Below, piece by piece: positions 8,546 to 16,889 of a stretch of 64,000 nt of DNA. Within the stretch, counting starts at the first letter, position 1, and each line of letters starts with the position of its first letter. Below the pieces are notes generated by a model. That model was not told the DNA's origin. It was given only the letters and a program-made list of their open reading frames with translations, and searched no databases. The DNA is from Inconstantimicrobium porci (lineage in GTDB: Bacteria > Bacillota > Clostridia > Clostridiales > Clostridiaceae): the NCBI RefSeq assembly GCF_009696465.1, contig NZ_VULX01000002.1:62001-126000 (forward strand), written 5' to 3'. A program made the translations under genes and the position numbers.

Positions 8546-8736
8546 AAAAAAACATGGAATCGAAGTTCCATGTTATCTACAGGAGTCCTGCTTACTCATT
8601 TAACTATCTAAATAAATAAAGATGATAAATAAATGACTTCCTAAAAAAGGGCGCAGTTATCCTGTAGTGTCTCTGAAATATATGATAATACATATGAACT
8701 ACTGCTACATACCGCCTTATAACCAAAGCCATTCAT
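8546..8736 (-). promoter_or_regulatory. Leader-peptide attenuator of the MFS gene
   Basis: On the minus strand a small open frame (8736-8641) is followed by TCCTGTAG (8577-8584 on plus reads CTACAGGA). A terminator comes next, ACATGGAA/TTCCATGT with seven T (8546-8573), directly before the exporter. TCCTGTAG is complementary to CTACAGGA inside the end of the leader frame (8660-8667). A ribosome stalled on the leader would cover that segment and change which stem forms. The parts are seen; ribosome-mediated attenuation is inferred from similar leaders on resistance genes. Confidence 0.7.
8641..8736 (-). CDS. Leader peptide, 31 aa
   Basis: ATG at 8734-8736 follows a very strong AAAGGAGATGATAAA site. 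The peptide runs MNGFGYKAVCSSSSYVLSYI, then SETLQDNCALF, and stops at TAG 8641-8643. Its codons 23-26 lie on the CTACAGGA segment that can pair with TCCTGTAG before the terminator. It is probably a sensor of translation rather than a functional protein, and regulates the MFS exporter downstream. Confidence 0.68.
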   Translation of the reverse strand: MNGFGYKAVCSSSSYVLSYISETLQDNCALF

Positions 8737-8832
8737 TTTATCATCTCCTTTCTTCTCCAATAAATATAGCTAAATTTTATCATAATATTATATGTTCTGA
8801 TGTGTAAAACATTAATTAAAAAATACTCTGCA

Positions 8833-10122
8833 CTAGTAAATAATCTTCTCTATCTTAACGTCATGTTCTTCTTCTGGTACTTTATCAATAACTTGAAAAT
8901 CATAACATAGTGCAACTGTATGAGCTTCCTTATGACGTTTTATAAAATAATCATAGTAACCTGCACCATGTCCAACTCTTCCTCCCTGATTATCAAAAGC
9001 AAGTCCAGGAACTATTATAAGGTCAATCTTATCCATTTTATCTTTATCATCAATCGGTTCAAGGATACCATAAGGCTTTACTGGTTTAAGTTTAGCTAGA
9101 GAATCAATAATAACTGCATCCATGGTAATTTTCCCCGTAACCTTTGGCACAGATATATTTTTACCATCCTCTATAGCTTTCTCTATTAATATAGAAGTAT
9201 CTATCTCATCATTCATGCCAATATAGCAGAAAATATTCTCTGCCTTCTTATATATATCGCTTGATGTAAGTTTATATACAAGCTGTCTGTCATACTCTTC
9301 TTTTCTGCCGACATCACCAAGAAACTCCTCTTTCTTAGCCTTGATAATATTACGTACATTTTTCTTTTCTTCAATAAGGATCTGCTTAAACATAAAGCTG
9401 CAGAATTCACCGCTTTCCTTTTTATCTATGAGCATTTCTTCATCACTGCCATAACACTGAAGCGCCTGGATAATAATATGTACATACTTTTCATCAAGAT
9501 TGTCAGCAGCCCATATTCCTCCCTGCTGTTTAGACATAACTTTTCCTGTCTTAATATATGAAAGAACCCTACAAAGGTTTAAAACTGTATAAATTGGTTC
9601 AGTAATAATTGTCTTCTCTGCTTCCATGATGTCATCTTTTATGCTATCCATATAATACTTCTGTGGAATATCACCAAATACATCATCAATTTTCTTTCCA
9701 TACCATACTAATCCACATTCTTTTATGACAGTAAAATGTGCTGCAAGATCAATATCGTCACCATTCATAGTCCTGCAGTAATTATCAGGATCTTCCTCAT
9801 ATCTTTTTAAATGCATATTAGAAAAATGTAATTCAAAGGGTGTAGGACATTTAAAATTACGGCAGTATTCTTCAAGTACAACACTCATTTCAATTCCCTT
9901 TTCAGGAAAACTCTCCTGCATATCATATATAACTTTCATAAGTGCCATCTTTTCAGTCTGTGAGATTTTATCCTTTACTACAACAATAAAATCTATGTCA
10001 CTCTTCTTAAAATTAAAACATCCAAAAGCAATAGAGCCATGTACATAAATCCCTGTGAGGTTATCTCTAAGTATGCATCTAAATTCTTTTGTTATGTTAT
10101 CAAGAATTACTTTATACTTCAT
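8833..10122 (-). CDS. Nucleotidyltransferase / 5-formyltetrahydrofolate cyclo-ligase fusion
   Basis: A 429-aa two-domain protein. Residues 1-250 resemble aminoglycoside (AadA/ANT-type) nucleotidyltransferases: HGSIAFGCFNFKKSDIDF at 28-45 is the GSxAxGx(n)SDxD catalytic motif, followed by a helical C-terminal part. Residues from about 262 to the end are a 5-formyl-THF cyclo-ligase (MTHFS), with PGLAFDNQGGRVGHGAGYYD holding its glycine-rich substrate loop (380-390). That enzyme uses ATP to turn 5-formyl-THF into methenyl-THF. The frame is continuous with no stop between the halves. The fusion is unusual. Whether the first half modifies a drug or another small molecule cannot be told. Confidence 0.85.
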   Translation of the reverse strand: MKYKVILDNITKEFRCILRDNLTGIYVHGSIAFGCFNFKKSDIDFIVVVKDKISQTEKMALMKVIYDMQESFPEKGIEMSVVLEEYCRNFKCPTPFELHFSNMHLKRYEEDPDNYCRTMNGDDIDLAAHFTVIKECGLVWYGKKIDDVFGDIPQKYYMDSIKDDIMEAEKTIITEPIYTVLNLCRVLSYIKTGKVMSKQQGGIWAADNLDEKYVHIIIQALQCYGSDEEMLIDKKESGEFCSFMFKQILIEEKKNVRNIIKAKKEEFLGDVGRKEEYDRQLVYKLTSSDIYKKAENIFCYIGMNDEIDTSILIEKAIEDGKNISVPKVTGKITMDAVIIDSLAKLKPVKPYGILEPIDDKDKMDKIDLIIVPGLAFDNQGGRVGHGAGYYDYFIKRHKEAHTVALCYDFQVIDKVPEEEHDVKIEKIIY

Positions 10123-10203
10123 TACTAATCCCCCATTTTATAAAAAACCAATTTATTGATATAATATAATTATATCAATCTTACACAAAAGGAGAATCAC
10201 ATT

Positions 10204-10935
10204 ATGGAATTTTTATCAGATTTACATACTCATACAATTGTAAGTGGACATGCTTATACAACATTAACAGAAAACATAAACTACTGTGCACAACATGGAA
10301 TAAAAATACTTGGAACATCTGAACATGCTCCATCTATGCCAGGTGCTCCTCACAGATGGTACTTTGGTAATATGAGAGTTCTTCCAAGAGTTATAAATGG
10401 TGTTACTCTTCTTAAAGGTTGCGAAGCTAATATTATGAAAGAAGATGGAACTTTAGATATGAACGATCATGATGCCAGATCTCTAGATTACATGATTGTA
10501 TCACTTCATGAACCATGCTTTGAACCAAGTAGCAAGGAAGTTAACACTAAAGCAGTACTTAACGCTTTAGATAAATGTGAAAAAATCGAAATAGTTGGAC
10601 ACTTAGGAAATCCAAACTACGAACTAGACTATGAACCAATCGTTAAAAAAGCTAAAGAACTTGATATAATGATTGAATTTAATAACTCTTCTGTATCAGG
10701 AATGTCAAGAAACGGTAGCAAAAAGTTCTGTACTGAAGTTGCGAAGCTTTGCATGAAATACGGAAATAAAGTAATATTAACATCAGATGCTCATTACTGT
10801 GATTACATTGCAAAATTTGATGAAACTATAGAAATGCTTAAGTCTATTAACTTTCCTGAAGAACTAATAATGAATGACCCTGAAAAACTAATCGCTCACT
10901 TAAAAAGCAAAGGCAAACTAGAAGACCTAAAATAG
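10204..10935 (+). CDS. PHP-domain phosphatase (YcdX-like)
   Basis: A 243-aa metal-dependent hydrolase of the PHP superfamily. Metal ligands appear in order: DLHTHT at the N-terminus, the histidine of SEHAP, the glutamate of KGCEANI, VSLHEP, VGHLGNP, and TSDAHYCD near the C-terminus. The family includes phosphatases of the YcdX type; the natural substrate is unknown. AAGGAG precedes the ATG. It is read divergently from the nucleotidyltransferase fusion and precedes an L,D-transpeptidase with its own start signals. Confidence 0.88.
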   Translation: MEFLSDLHTHTIVSGHAYTTLTENINYCAQHGIKILGTSEHAPSMPGAPHRWYFGNMRVLPRVINGVTLLKGCEANIMKEDGTLDMNDHDARSLDYMIVSLHEPCFEPSSKEVNTKAVLNALDKCEKIEIVGHLGNPNYELDYEPIVKKAKELDIMIEFNNSSVSGMSRNGSKKFCTEVAKLCMKYGNKVILTSDAHYCDYIAKFDETIEMLKSINFPEELIMNDPEKLIAHLKSKGKLEDLK

Positions 10936-11021
10936 AATGATCATTGATAATTGATAATGAATATTTATAAGTCCTTTTTCTCAAACTAACCTTGTAAATA
11001 ATAAAATTAAGGTGGATTTAT

Positions 11022-11705
11022 ATGAGAAAAAGGATTTTTTTATTTTTAATAGTTATTATAATGATTTGTCCTACTCTATGTTATGCTGAGGAAAATGAAG
11101 AGGCTCTTCTTAAAAATCATAAGAGTTATAATGTATTTATAGATTTGAATGATCTTACACTTAATCTCGTTGATCCTGTAACAAAAAAATTCGAAAAAAA
11201 ATATCCAATAAGCATAGGCAAAAAAGAAACGCCTTCGCCTATTGGAAACTGGCATGTTAAAAGCAAAGCAAATTTAAAAGGTCCATTTGGTGGCTATTGG
11301 CTTGGACTTGATGTTCCTTGGGACACATTTGGAATCCATGGAACAAACAGACCTGACTCCATAGGTTCAATGGCCTCTCATGGCTGTTTTAGAATGAACA
11401 ACTACAATATAATAGAAGTATTTAACAGCGTTGATGTAGGCGCATCTGTAATAATTTATCCTGGACCAAACTTTCGTTTTTCAATTTATTCAAGAATCAT
11501 AAAACCTAATGATTCTGGATATGATGTTTATGAAGTACAGCGGCGTTTAAAAGACCTTGGATACTTTAAATATGATCCAAACGGTATATATGGCTATACA
11601 TTAGAACAGGCTGTACTTAATTATAAATTCAACTTTGGTCTTGGAGACACCCCTGAAATAGATGGAAAATTTCTTGATTCTATCGGGCTGCCTCTTATGG
11701 ATTAA
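11022..11705 (+). CDS. Secreted L,D-transpeptidase with peptidoglycan-binding domain
   Basis: A 227-aa exported wall enzyme. Residues 1-22 form a signal peptide (KKR-like start, hydrophobic core, CYAEE cleavage region). The YkuD catalytic domain holds IHGT (His106) and SHGCFRM (His120, Cys122), the catalytic set for 3-3 peptide cross-links or related acyl transfers. Residues about 168-222 are a PG_binding_1 repeat (DVYEVQRRLKDLGYF). The ATG follows AAGGTGG. The stop codon abuts the convergent cstA stop at 11706. Confidence 0.92.
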   Translation: MRKRIFLFLIVIIMICPTLCYAEENEEALLKNHKSYNVFIDLNDLTLNLVDPVTKKFEKKYPISIGKKETPSPIGNWHVKSKANLKGPFGGYWLGLDVPWDTFGIHGTNRPDSIGSMASHGCFRMNNYNIIEVFNSVDVGASVIIYPGPNFRFSIYSRIIKPNDSGYDVYEVQRRLKDLGYFKYDPNGIYGYTLEQAVLNYKFNFGLGDTPEIDGKFLDSIGLPLMD

Positions 11706-13103
11706 CTACTCTGCTTGTTTCCTTGTATATCTACAGAAAACCACAAATAAAATCAAAGCAAATACTACACCTGCACAATTTGAAACAGACGCTGGAAGCG
11801 TAAGACCTTCTGGTGCCTGTAATATATATGCACTTGTAACTGCTGACATAAATACAGCAGGTACTGCACATATCCAGTAATTTTTCTTGTTTTGAACCAT
11901 ATATGCTGCTGCTGCCCAAAGCATAATCATTGCTAACGTCTGATTTGCCCATGAGAAATATCTCCAGATTATTGTAAAATCAATAAATGTAAGCAATATT
12001 CCTACTACAAATAATGGTATTGCTATTTTAAATCTGCTTAAGATATTTTCTTGCTTTATCCCAATTGCATCTGCAATTGTAAGCCTTGCACTTCTAAAAG
12101 CAGTATCTCCTGATGAAATAGGACATGCTACCACCCCTAATATAGCGAGAACTGCTCCTACTTTTCCTAATAGAGTATTAGAGATTACATGAACAACACC
12201 TGATGCTCCACCCTTTGCAATTGCTTCACTCAAGCCACTTGTTCCTCCAAAGAAAGCCATAGCAGCTGCTGCCCATACAAGTGCAATAACACCTTCAGCA
12301 ATCATAGAGCCATAAAATACTTTTCTAGCTTCTGATTCCTTCTTAACGCATCTTGCCATAATTGGTGATTGAGTTGCATGAAATCCTGATATAGCTCCAC
12401 ATGCTATAGTTATAAATAAATATGGGAAAATAGGTGTTCCTTTTGGATGTAAGTTGCTAAACTGTATTTCTGGAACTACATATCCCTTAGCAAAAATTCC
12501 AATTCCAATTCCTACAGCCATAATAAGAAGACATGCTCCAAATATAGGATAAATCTTACCGATGATCTTATCTATTGGCAGTACTGTTGCTAATATGTAA
12601 TAAACTATTATTATTGCGATAAGTATATTTCTATCAATTCCAGTAAGTGTTTTCAACAAATCTGCCGGTCCTGTTAAAAATACTACACCAACAAGTACAA
12701 GTAGCACTACTGAAAATACTATCATTATTTTTCTTGGCCATTCACCAAGATATTTTCCTACCAGCTCAGCTACTGATGCTCCTTCATTTCTCATTGAAAG
12801 TACTCCTGTAAAATAATCATGTACAGCTCCTGCAAATATACAACCAAAAACTATCCATAAAAATGCTGCTGGTCCCCATAAAGCTCCTGATATAGCTCCA
12901 AATATCGGTCCAAGACCTGCTATATTTAAAAACTGAATCAAAAATATTCTCGGCCAGCTCATTGGTACATAATCAACACCATCCTGCATTTCTTCTGCCG
13001 GTGTCTTTATAGAATCATCAGCACCAAATGTCTTGTCTACAAATTTACCATAAATAAAGTATCCTACAATAAGAGATACTAGCGCTAATAAAAATGAAAT
13101 CAT
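11706..13103 (-). CDS. cstA: Carbon starvation protein CstA family transporter
   Basis: A polytopic inner-membrane protein of 465 aa with about 12 hydrophobic segments. It carries the family hallmarks FGAISGALWGPAAFLWI, GAVHDYFTGVLSMRN, GFHATQSPIMARC and SSGDTAFRSARL. CstA proteins take up peptides or pyruvate, usually under carbon limitation. The start ATG at 13101-13103 is preferred because GGAGGGGG lies just before it; a longer frame begins 11 codons upstream. The gene is monocistronic and convergent with the transpeptidase. Confidence 0.93.
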   Translation of the reverse strand: MISFLLALVSLIVGYFIYGKFVDKTFGADDSIKTPAEEMQDGVDYVPMSWPRIFLIQFLNIAGLGPIFGAISGALWGPAAFLWIVFGCIFAGAVHDYFTGVLSMRNEGASVAELVGKYLGEWPRKIMIVFSVVLLVLVGVVFLTGPADLLKTLTGIDRNILIAIIIVYYILATVLPIDKIIGKIYPIFGACLLIMAVGIGIGIFAKGYVVPEIQFSNLHPKGTPIFPYLFITIACGAISGFHATQSPIMARCVKKESEARKVFYGSMIAEGVIALVWAAAAMAFFGGTSGLSEAIAKGGASGVVHVISNTLLGKVGAVLAILGVVACPISSGDTAFRSARLTIADAIGIKQENILSRFKIAIPLFVVGILLTFIDFTIIWRYFSWANQTLAMIMLWAAAAYMVQNKKNYWICAVPAVFMSAVTSAYILQAPEGLTLPASVSNCAGVVFALILFVVFCRYTRKQAE

Positions 13104-13364
13104 ATTGTCCCCCTCCACTTTTCTTTTGCATCCCATTAAAAGATTGTTATTTTTTCTACAAAGTTTTGTATCTTTGAATAGTATACATTATATTTCCTAA
13201 AAACAAAATACTTTTTATTGAATTTTCAGAAAATTTAAAACATTCTCTAAATGTATACATTATCAATAATATTATCACAATTTAAAAGGTAGTTATTTGA
13301 TATATTGTTTATATTTATTATGATATAATATAAATCAAATTATATATTCATAGGAGATATAGAC

Positions 13365-14435
13365 ATGCAGAATTTTTTATTATACATAATAGCCATTTTC
13401 TTTGTTATCGGTGCTATTGATTATATAATGGGAAACAAACTCAAATTAGGCCACTTATTTAGCAATGGATTAAAAACTATGGGACCATTAGCAATTTCGA
13501 TGGTAGGTATTTTGTCCCTCACTCCTTTGTTTTCAAATCTCATAAATACATATTTATCACCTTTTATGACTAAATTATCTTTAGATCCATCAATCTGCTC
13601 ATCATGCTTTATAGCAGTAGACATGGGAGCTTATAATTTATCGTTAAAAATTGCTCAAAGCAGTTCTTTTATAAAGTTTTCAGGAATTCTTGTATCTTCA
13701 ATTCTTGGATGCACATTAAGTTTCACTTTGCCACTATCACTTGGTATGATTAAAGAAAAAGATATGAATTTGCTTGCAAAAGGTATGCTTTGTGGACTGA
13801 TAACATGTCCAATAGGTCTGTTTATAGGTGGATTACTTTTAAAAATAGAATTTTCTATTCTTTTATTAAACCTGATGCCAATTATAATCCTTTCTGTTAT
13901 TTTATCAGTATTTATAATATTTAAACAGGATATGTGCATAGCAGTATTTAAAATCTTCGGGAAGTTAATCGTAACAATAAGCATTATAGGACTTATTCTT
14001 CAATCAATAAATTCAATTGCAGGAATTCAAATAATAGACAACCTTATGGACTTAAAAGAGGTGCTTTATATTGTAGGAAAAATAGCAATATTTCTTGGTG
14101 GTGCATATGTAATGCTGGAATGTATACAGCGTGTATTTAAAAAACAACTTGCAAAGCTTTCTACAAAATTCAATATAGGCGTAAATTCAATTACTGCTCT
14201 TATAGGTTCACTGGCTTCGGCCATTGTTGTCTTTTCCGATTTTGATAATCTTGATGATAAAGGAAAAATATTATGTTCTGCATTTTCAGTAGGTGGCGCA
14301 TACGTTTTAGGTGGACAGTTAGGCTTCGTTGCCAGTGTAGATACATCAATAATAAGCATATATATTATAACTAAATTAATATCTGGAATAGCAGCCATAG
14401 TTTTATCATCAATTATTCACAAACATAATAGCTGA
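13365..14435 (+). CDS. eutH: EutH-like ethanolamine transporter
   Basis: A 356-aa membrane protein with about 10 hydrophobic segments. The pattern GLKTMGPLAISMVGI, the phrase SICSSCFIAVDMGAYNLSLK, and SAFSVGGAYVLGGQLGF near the C-terminus match the EutH family, which moves ethanolamine across the membrane. No other eut gene (ammonia lyase or microcompartment) is in the window, so it is an orphan copy. TAGGAGATATAGAC precedes the ATG. It is convergent with the GNAT remnant downstream, with eight bases between stops. Confidence 0.85.
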   Translation: MQNFLLYIIAIFFVIGAIDYIMGNKLKLGHLFSNGLKTMGPLAISMVGILSLTPLFSNLINTYLSPFMTKLSLDPSICSSCFIAVDMGAYNLSLKIAQSSSFIKFSGILVSSILGCTLSFTLPLSLGMIKEKDMNLLAKGMLCGLITCPIGLFIGGLLLKIEFSILLLNLMPIIILSVILSVFIIFKQDMCIAVFKIFGKLIVTISIIGLILQSINSIAGIQIIDNLMDLKEVLYIVGKIAIFLGGAYVMLECIQRVFKKQLAKLSTKFNIGVNSITALIGSLASAIVVFSDFDNLDDKGKILCSAFSVGGAYVLGGQLGFVASVDTSIISIYIITKLISGIAAIVLSSIIHKHNS

Positions 14436-14443
14436 TAAAACTG

Positions 14444-14797
14444 CTACTCCGCTTCCCACAAAAATATATATTGTTCAGTATTAAACCTATATACCTTTTT
14501 CATAACCTTCATTCCTAACTTATTCAAAAGTCCACATGATGCTCTATTAGCTGCCTGAGTCTCAGATACAATCTTTTTTATATCAAGTTTATCTGCTGCA
14601 TATCTAAGCATATATCTTGTGACTTCATAAGCATAACCTTTACCCCAAAAATCTGATACGAATTGATATGATAATTCCTTATACTCTCCATCATGATAAT
14701 CATCTATAGAAACTAACCCAATAAGCTCATTAGAATCTGTTAATCTTACTGACCAGTAAAATGAACCATCCTCACATATACACTTTTTCTGCTCCAA
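14444..14797 (-). pseudogene. GNAT acetyltransferase lacking its N-terminal third
   Basis: The 117-residue frame holds the back part of a RimJ/RimL-type N-acetyltransferase: SFYWSVRLTDSNELIGLVSI, the acetyl-CoA region FWGKGYAYEVTRYML, and ETQAANRASCGLLNKLGMK. Intact relatives are about 170-180 aa, and the first 50 or so residues are absent. The frame starts inside the neighbouring HIT fragment, overlapping it by 26 bases, with no good ribosome binding site. A deletion seems to have joined the front of a HIT gene to the back of this gene. Confidence 0.75.
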
Positions 14798-15113
14798 TAA
14801 TCTTTTTGTGGAGTTTTATAATATCATTACTTATTCTTAAAATATGTGTTCCTAAATCAAGTTGCATTTCAGAAATATCCTCATAATGTTGCTTTGAGAC
14901 TATAATGGTCTGCCCTACTGCTCTTGGAAATTTTTCAAACTGACATCTTATAAGATCATCTTCATAAATAATCAAACCATCCTCAGTGAAAATATCACCT
15001 GTAATAAAATTCTCACATGAAAAACATATCCCTTTATCCTGATATTCTTTTATTTTTCTACGTCTCTCCTGAAGCAAAATTTCATCATTCTCATCAAGCG
15101 GTTTAACATACAA
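14772..15113 (-). pseudogene. HIT-family hydrolase cut before its HxHxH site
   Basis: The 113-aa product matches the front of a HIT (histidine triad) protein: CFSCENFITGDIFTEDGLII, RAVGQTIIVSKQHYEDISEM, and IIGAEKVYM. In intact members CTIC-type residues and then the HxHxH catalytic site follow. Here the frame stops at once (TGA) and the sequence continues as the GNAT remnant in another frame. The start has an AAGAGGTG site. Without the histidine triad it should have no nucleotide hydrolase activity. Confidence 0.75.
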
Positions 15114-15126
15114 TTTTACTCACCTC

Positions 15127-15552
15127 TTAATAATATTTTTTAAATCCTCTGACATCCTCAGTAAATCCTAAGTTTTCATAAAACTCATGTGCCTTCTTCA
15201 TATATGCTTTAGATACTAAAATAGAATAGCCACAATTACTTTTCATAGCAAATTCATCAATACTCTTCATAAGCTTGCTACCAATTCCTAAATCCCTGAA
15301 TTCGCTCTTAACAATCACGTCTTCTATAACAAGAAAATTCCTGCCTTCATATCCTAAAAGCATGCAGCATACTGCTAAAGCTGAGCCAACAATTTTACCT
15401 TTTTCCTTTGCTACTAAAACAAGATATTTATCATCTTTTAGCATTTCATTATAAATCTTTTTTGCTTGTTCTTCTGTATTACTATATTGCATAAGTTCCT
15501 TATATAATTCTAATAACTCATTAATATCTTCGCTTCTCAACTTTTCAATCAT
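15127..15552 (-). CDS. GNAT family N-acetyltransferase
   Basis: A soluble 141-aa acetyltransferase using acetyl-CoA. It shows the GNAT strand-4 region (NFLVIEDVIVKSEFRDLGIG, where RDLGIG is the acetyl-CoA loop) and the end motif AHEFYENLGFTED. The acceptor is unknown. The ATG follows GGGAGGG. It is one of a run of minus-strand small enzymes (16713 to 14444) with gaps of about 10-14 bases or overlaps, likely one transcript. Confidence 0.88.
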   Translation of the reverse strand: MIEKLRSEDINELLELYKELMQYSNTEEQAKKIYNEMLKDDKYLVLVAKEKGKIVGSALAVCCMLLGYEGRNFLVIEDVIVKSEFRDLGIGSKLMKSIDEFAMKSNCGYSILVSKAYMKKAHEFYENLGFTEDVRGFKKYY

Positions 15553-15563
15553 TTGAACCCTCC

Positions 15564-15965
15564 CTATCTAAAAACTCTAAAACTGCTCACTCTATTATCA
15601 TATGCATCATTAATTCTTGTAATATTCCAAGAATGAATCTGTTTGGGCAGATTATTTCTCTCAAAGAAACCTATCTTTTCAATTTCATCATTAGGAGTCC
15701 ACTGTGTATGCTCCTTAATTACTCCTTTAAAAACAAATACTACTTCATCTTTTGCTGGAGTTGAATAAACAGATATAAGCTTTTCTATATCAATAATATA
15801 GCCAGTTTCTTCATAGACCTCACGCTTTGCTCCCTCATCAGGCGACTCATTCTTTTCAAGATGTCCTCCTGGCAAAGTCCAGTTATGAGAACCATAATTA
15901 ATCTTCACACAAAGTATCCTGTTCATATCATCAAAAACGGCTGCAAAAACACCTACATTCGCCAT
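15564..15965 (-). CDS. Nudix hydrolase
   Basis: A 133-aa pyrophosphohydrolase. The Nudix box is complete, from GGHLEKNESPDEGAKREVYE to the following ETGY (Gx5Ex7REVxEExGx), so it should cleave nucleoside diphosphate-linked substrates with Mg2+. The substrate is not predictable. GGAGGGAATTACT precedes the ATG, and the start overlaps the end of the upstream GNAT gene by 13 bases, which implies coupled translation. Confidence 0.9.
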   Translation of the reverse strand: MANVGVFAAVFDDMNRILCVKINYGSHNWTLPGGHLEKNESPDEGAKREVYEETGYIIDIEKLISVYSTPAKDEVVFVFKGVIKEHTQWTPNDEIEKIGFFERNNLPKQIHSWNITRINDAYDNRVSSFRVFR

Positions 15966-16417
15966 AGTAATTCCCTCCTGTATCTCATCTGATCTCTATT
16001 ATCTATAAATACTCTGTCCACTGCCTTAAAGCCACAACTCTCATAAAACTTTCTTAAGTTTGGCCTGAATGTTCCGCAGTTTAATCTTATCGAATGGATA
16101 TTATTAGATTTACAAATATCATCAGCTGTAGCCATAAGCTTTCTGCCATAGCCCTTCCCCTTATGTTCTGGCAGTAGTGCCAGTTTATGAATCACTGCAA
16201 AATCACTATTGTCATCAGACCAAAAAAGTTTGTCTCCATACTGCAATATATAAACACCAATAAGCTCATTATTCTCATAGCATAGTTTCATGTCCTCAAT
16301 TTTGTATTCTTTAAGAAGTACATCTGGTTTCAATTTTTTTATATCCCACATATGCATTCCTAATTTATCAAGATTCCTGGCAGCCTCTACAATCACATTA
16401 GTGAATATCCACCACAT
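15953..16417 (-). CDS. GNAT acetyltransferase, start possibly created by a deletion
   Basis: A 154-aa GNAT protein. FAVIHKLALLPEHKGKGYGR contains the acetyl-CoA loop HKGKGYGR, and FRPNLRKFYESCGFKAVDRV is a typical end motif. The N-terminus (MWWIFTNVIVEAARNLDKLG) begins inside the truncated Nudix gene at 16393 and lacks a good ribosome binding site. The first 10-20 residues of the original protein have probably been replaced. The catalytic core is complete, so activity is possible if it is translated. Confidence 0.75.
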   Translation of the reverse strand: MWWIFTNVIVEAARNLDKLGMHMWDIKKLKPDVLLKEYKIEDMKLCYENNELIGVYILQYGDKLFWSDDNSDFAVIHKLALLPEHKGKGYGRKLMATADDICKSNNIHSIRLNCGTFRPNLRKFYESCGFKAVDRVFIDNRDQMRYRRELLWRM

Positions 16418-16713
16418 AGATTCTGTGATACACAGAAAGGCATGAAGCTTGTTATTGTATAGTCATTTACTTTGCTTACTTTAACATCTCCCTCTCCTTT
16501 TATTTCTTTGATTTTAAGTCCTGTTTTCTCTCTTATTTCCCTTCTTAGAGCCTGAAAGATATCTTCATATTCTATTATCTTACCAGCAGGAATTTCTAAA
16601 AGCTTGTCTGTATCTCCTTCTTTATATCTCTTCTGAATAAGAATACAATCCTTTCCGTTAACGTTTCTTTCAATAATTGCCCCTACAGCAGGTTTTACAA
16701 ATACTTCTTGCAT
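16393..16713 (-). pseudogene. Nudix hydrolase truncated at its C-terminus
   Basis: The 106-aa frame starts well (GGAGGAAGATAAATA before ATG) and resembles ADP-ribose pyrophosphatase-like Nudix proteins. The Nudix region AGKIIEYEDIFQALRREIRE is followed by KTG where EExG is usual. After CVSQNLCGGYSLM it stops, whereas relatives go on for some 40-80 residues. The sequence continues directly into the GNAT gene in another frame. It looks like the front half of a gene joined to its neighbour by deletion. Confidence 0.65.
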
Positions 16714-16851
16714 TATTTATCTTCCTCCATGTATTCTTCTTAAAATTTCACGCTTATTTGTCTTGATTTCTTTATTATGGTAATATATTGATAGGTTTAC
16801 ATCAATACAGATATAAAAAATGATAATAAACTTGAAAAAGTGGTAATTTAG

Positions 16852-16870
16852 ACTTGAATACCATTCAAGT
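16852..16870. promoter_or_regulatory. Palindromic operator candidate before the XRE regulator
   Basis: ACTTGAAT and ATTCAAGT form a perfect 8-bp inverted repeat with a three-base centre (ACC), ending four bases before the AAGAGGTG ribosome binding site. A half-site ACTTG lies at about 16829. Its place fits autoregulation by the gene that follows. Confidence 0.5.
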
Positions 16871-16889
16871 ATTTAAGAGGTGATTGTTT

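Noticed and set aside
14066-14398. 110-codon frame antisense to eutH
   Set aside because: No ribosome binding site, and eutH on the other strand is complete and recognisable.
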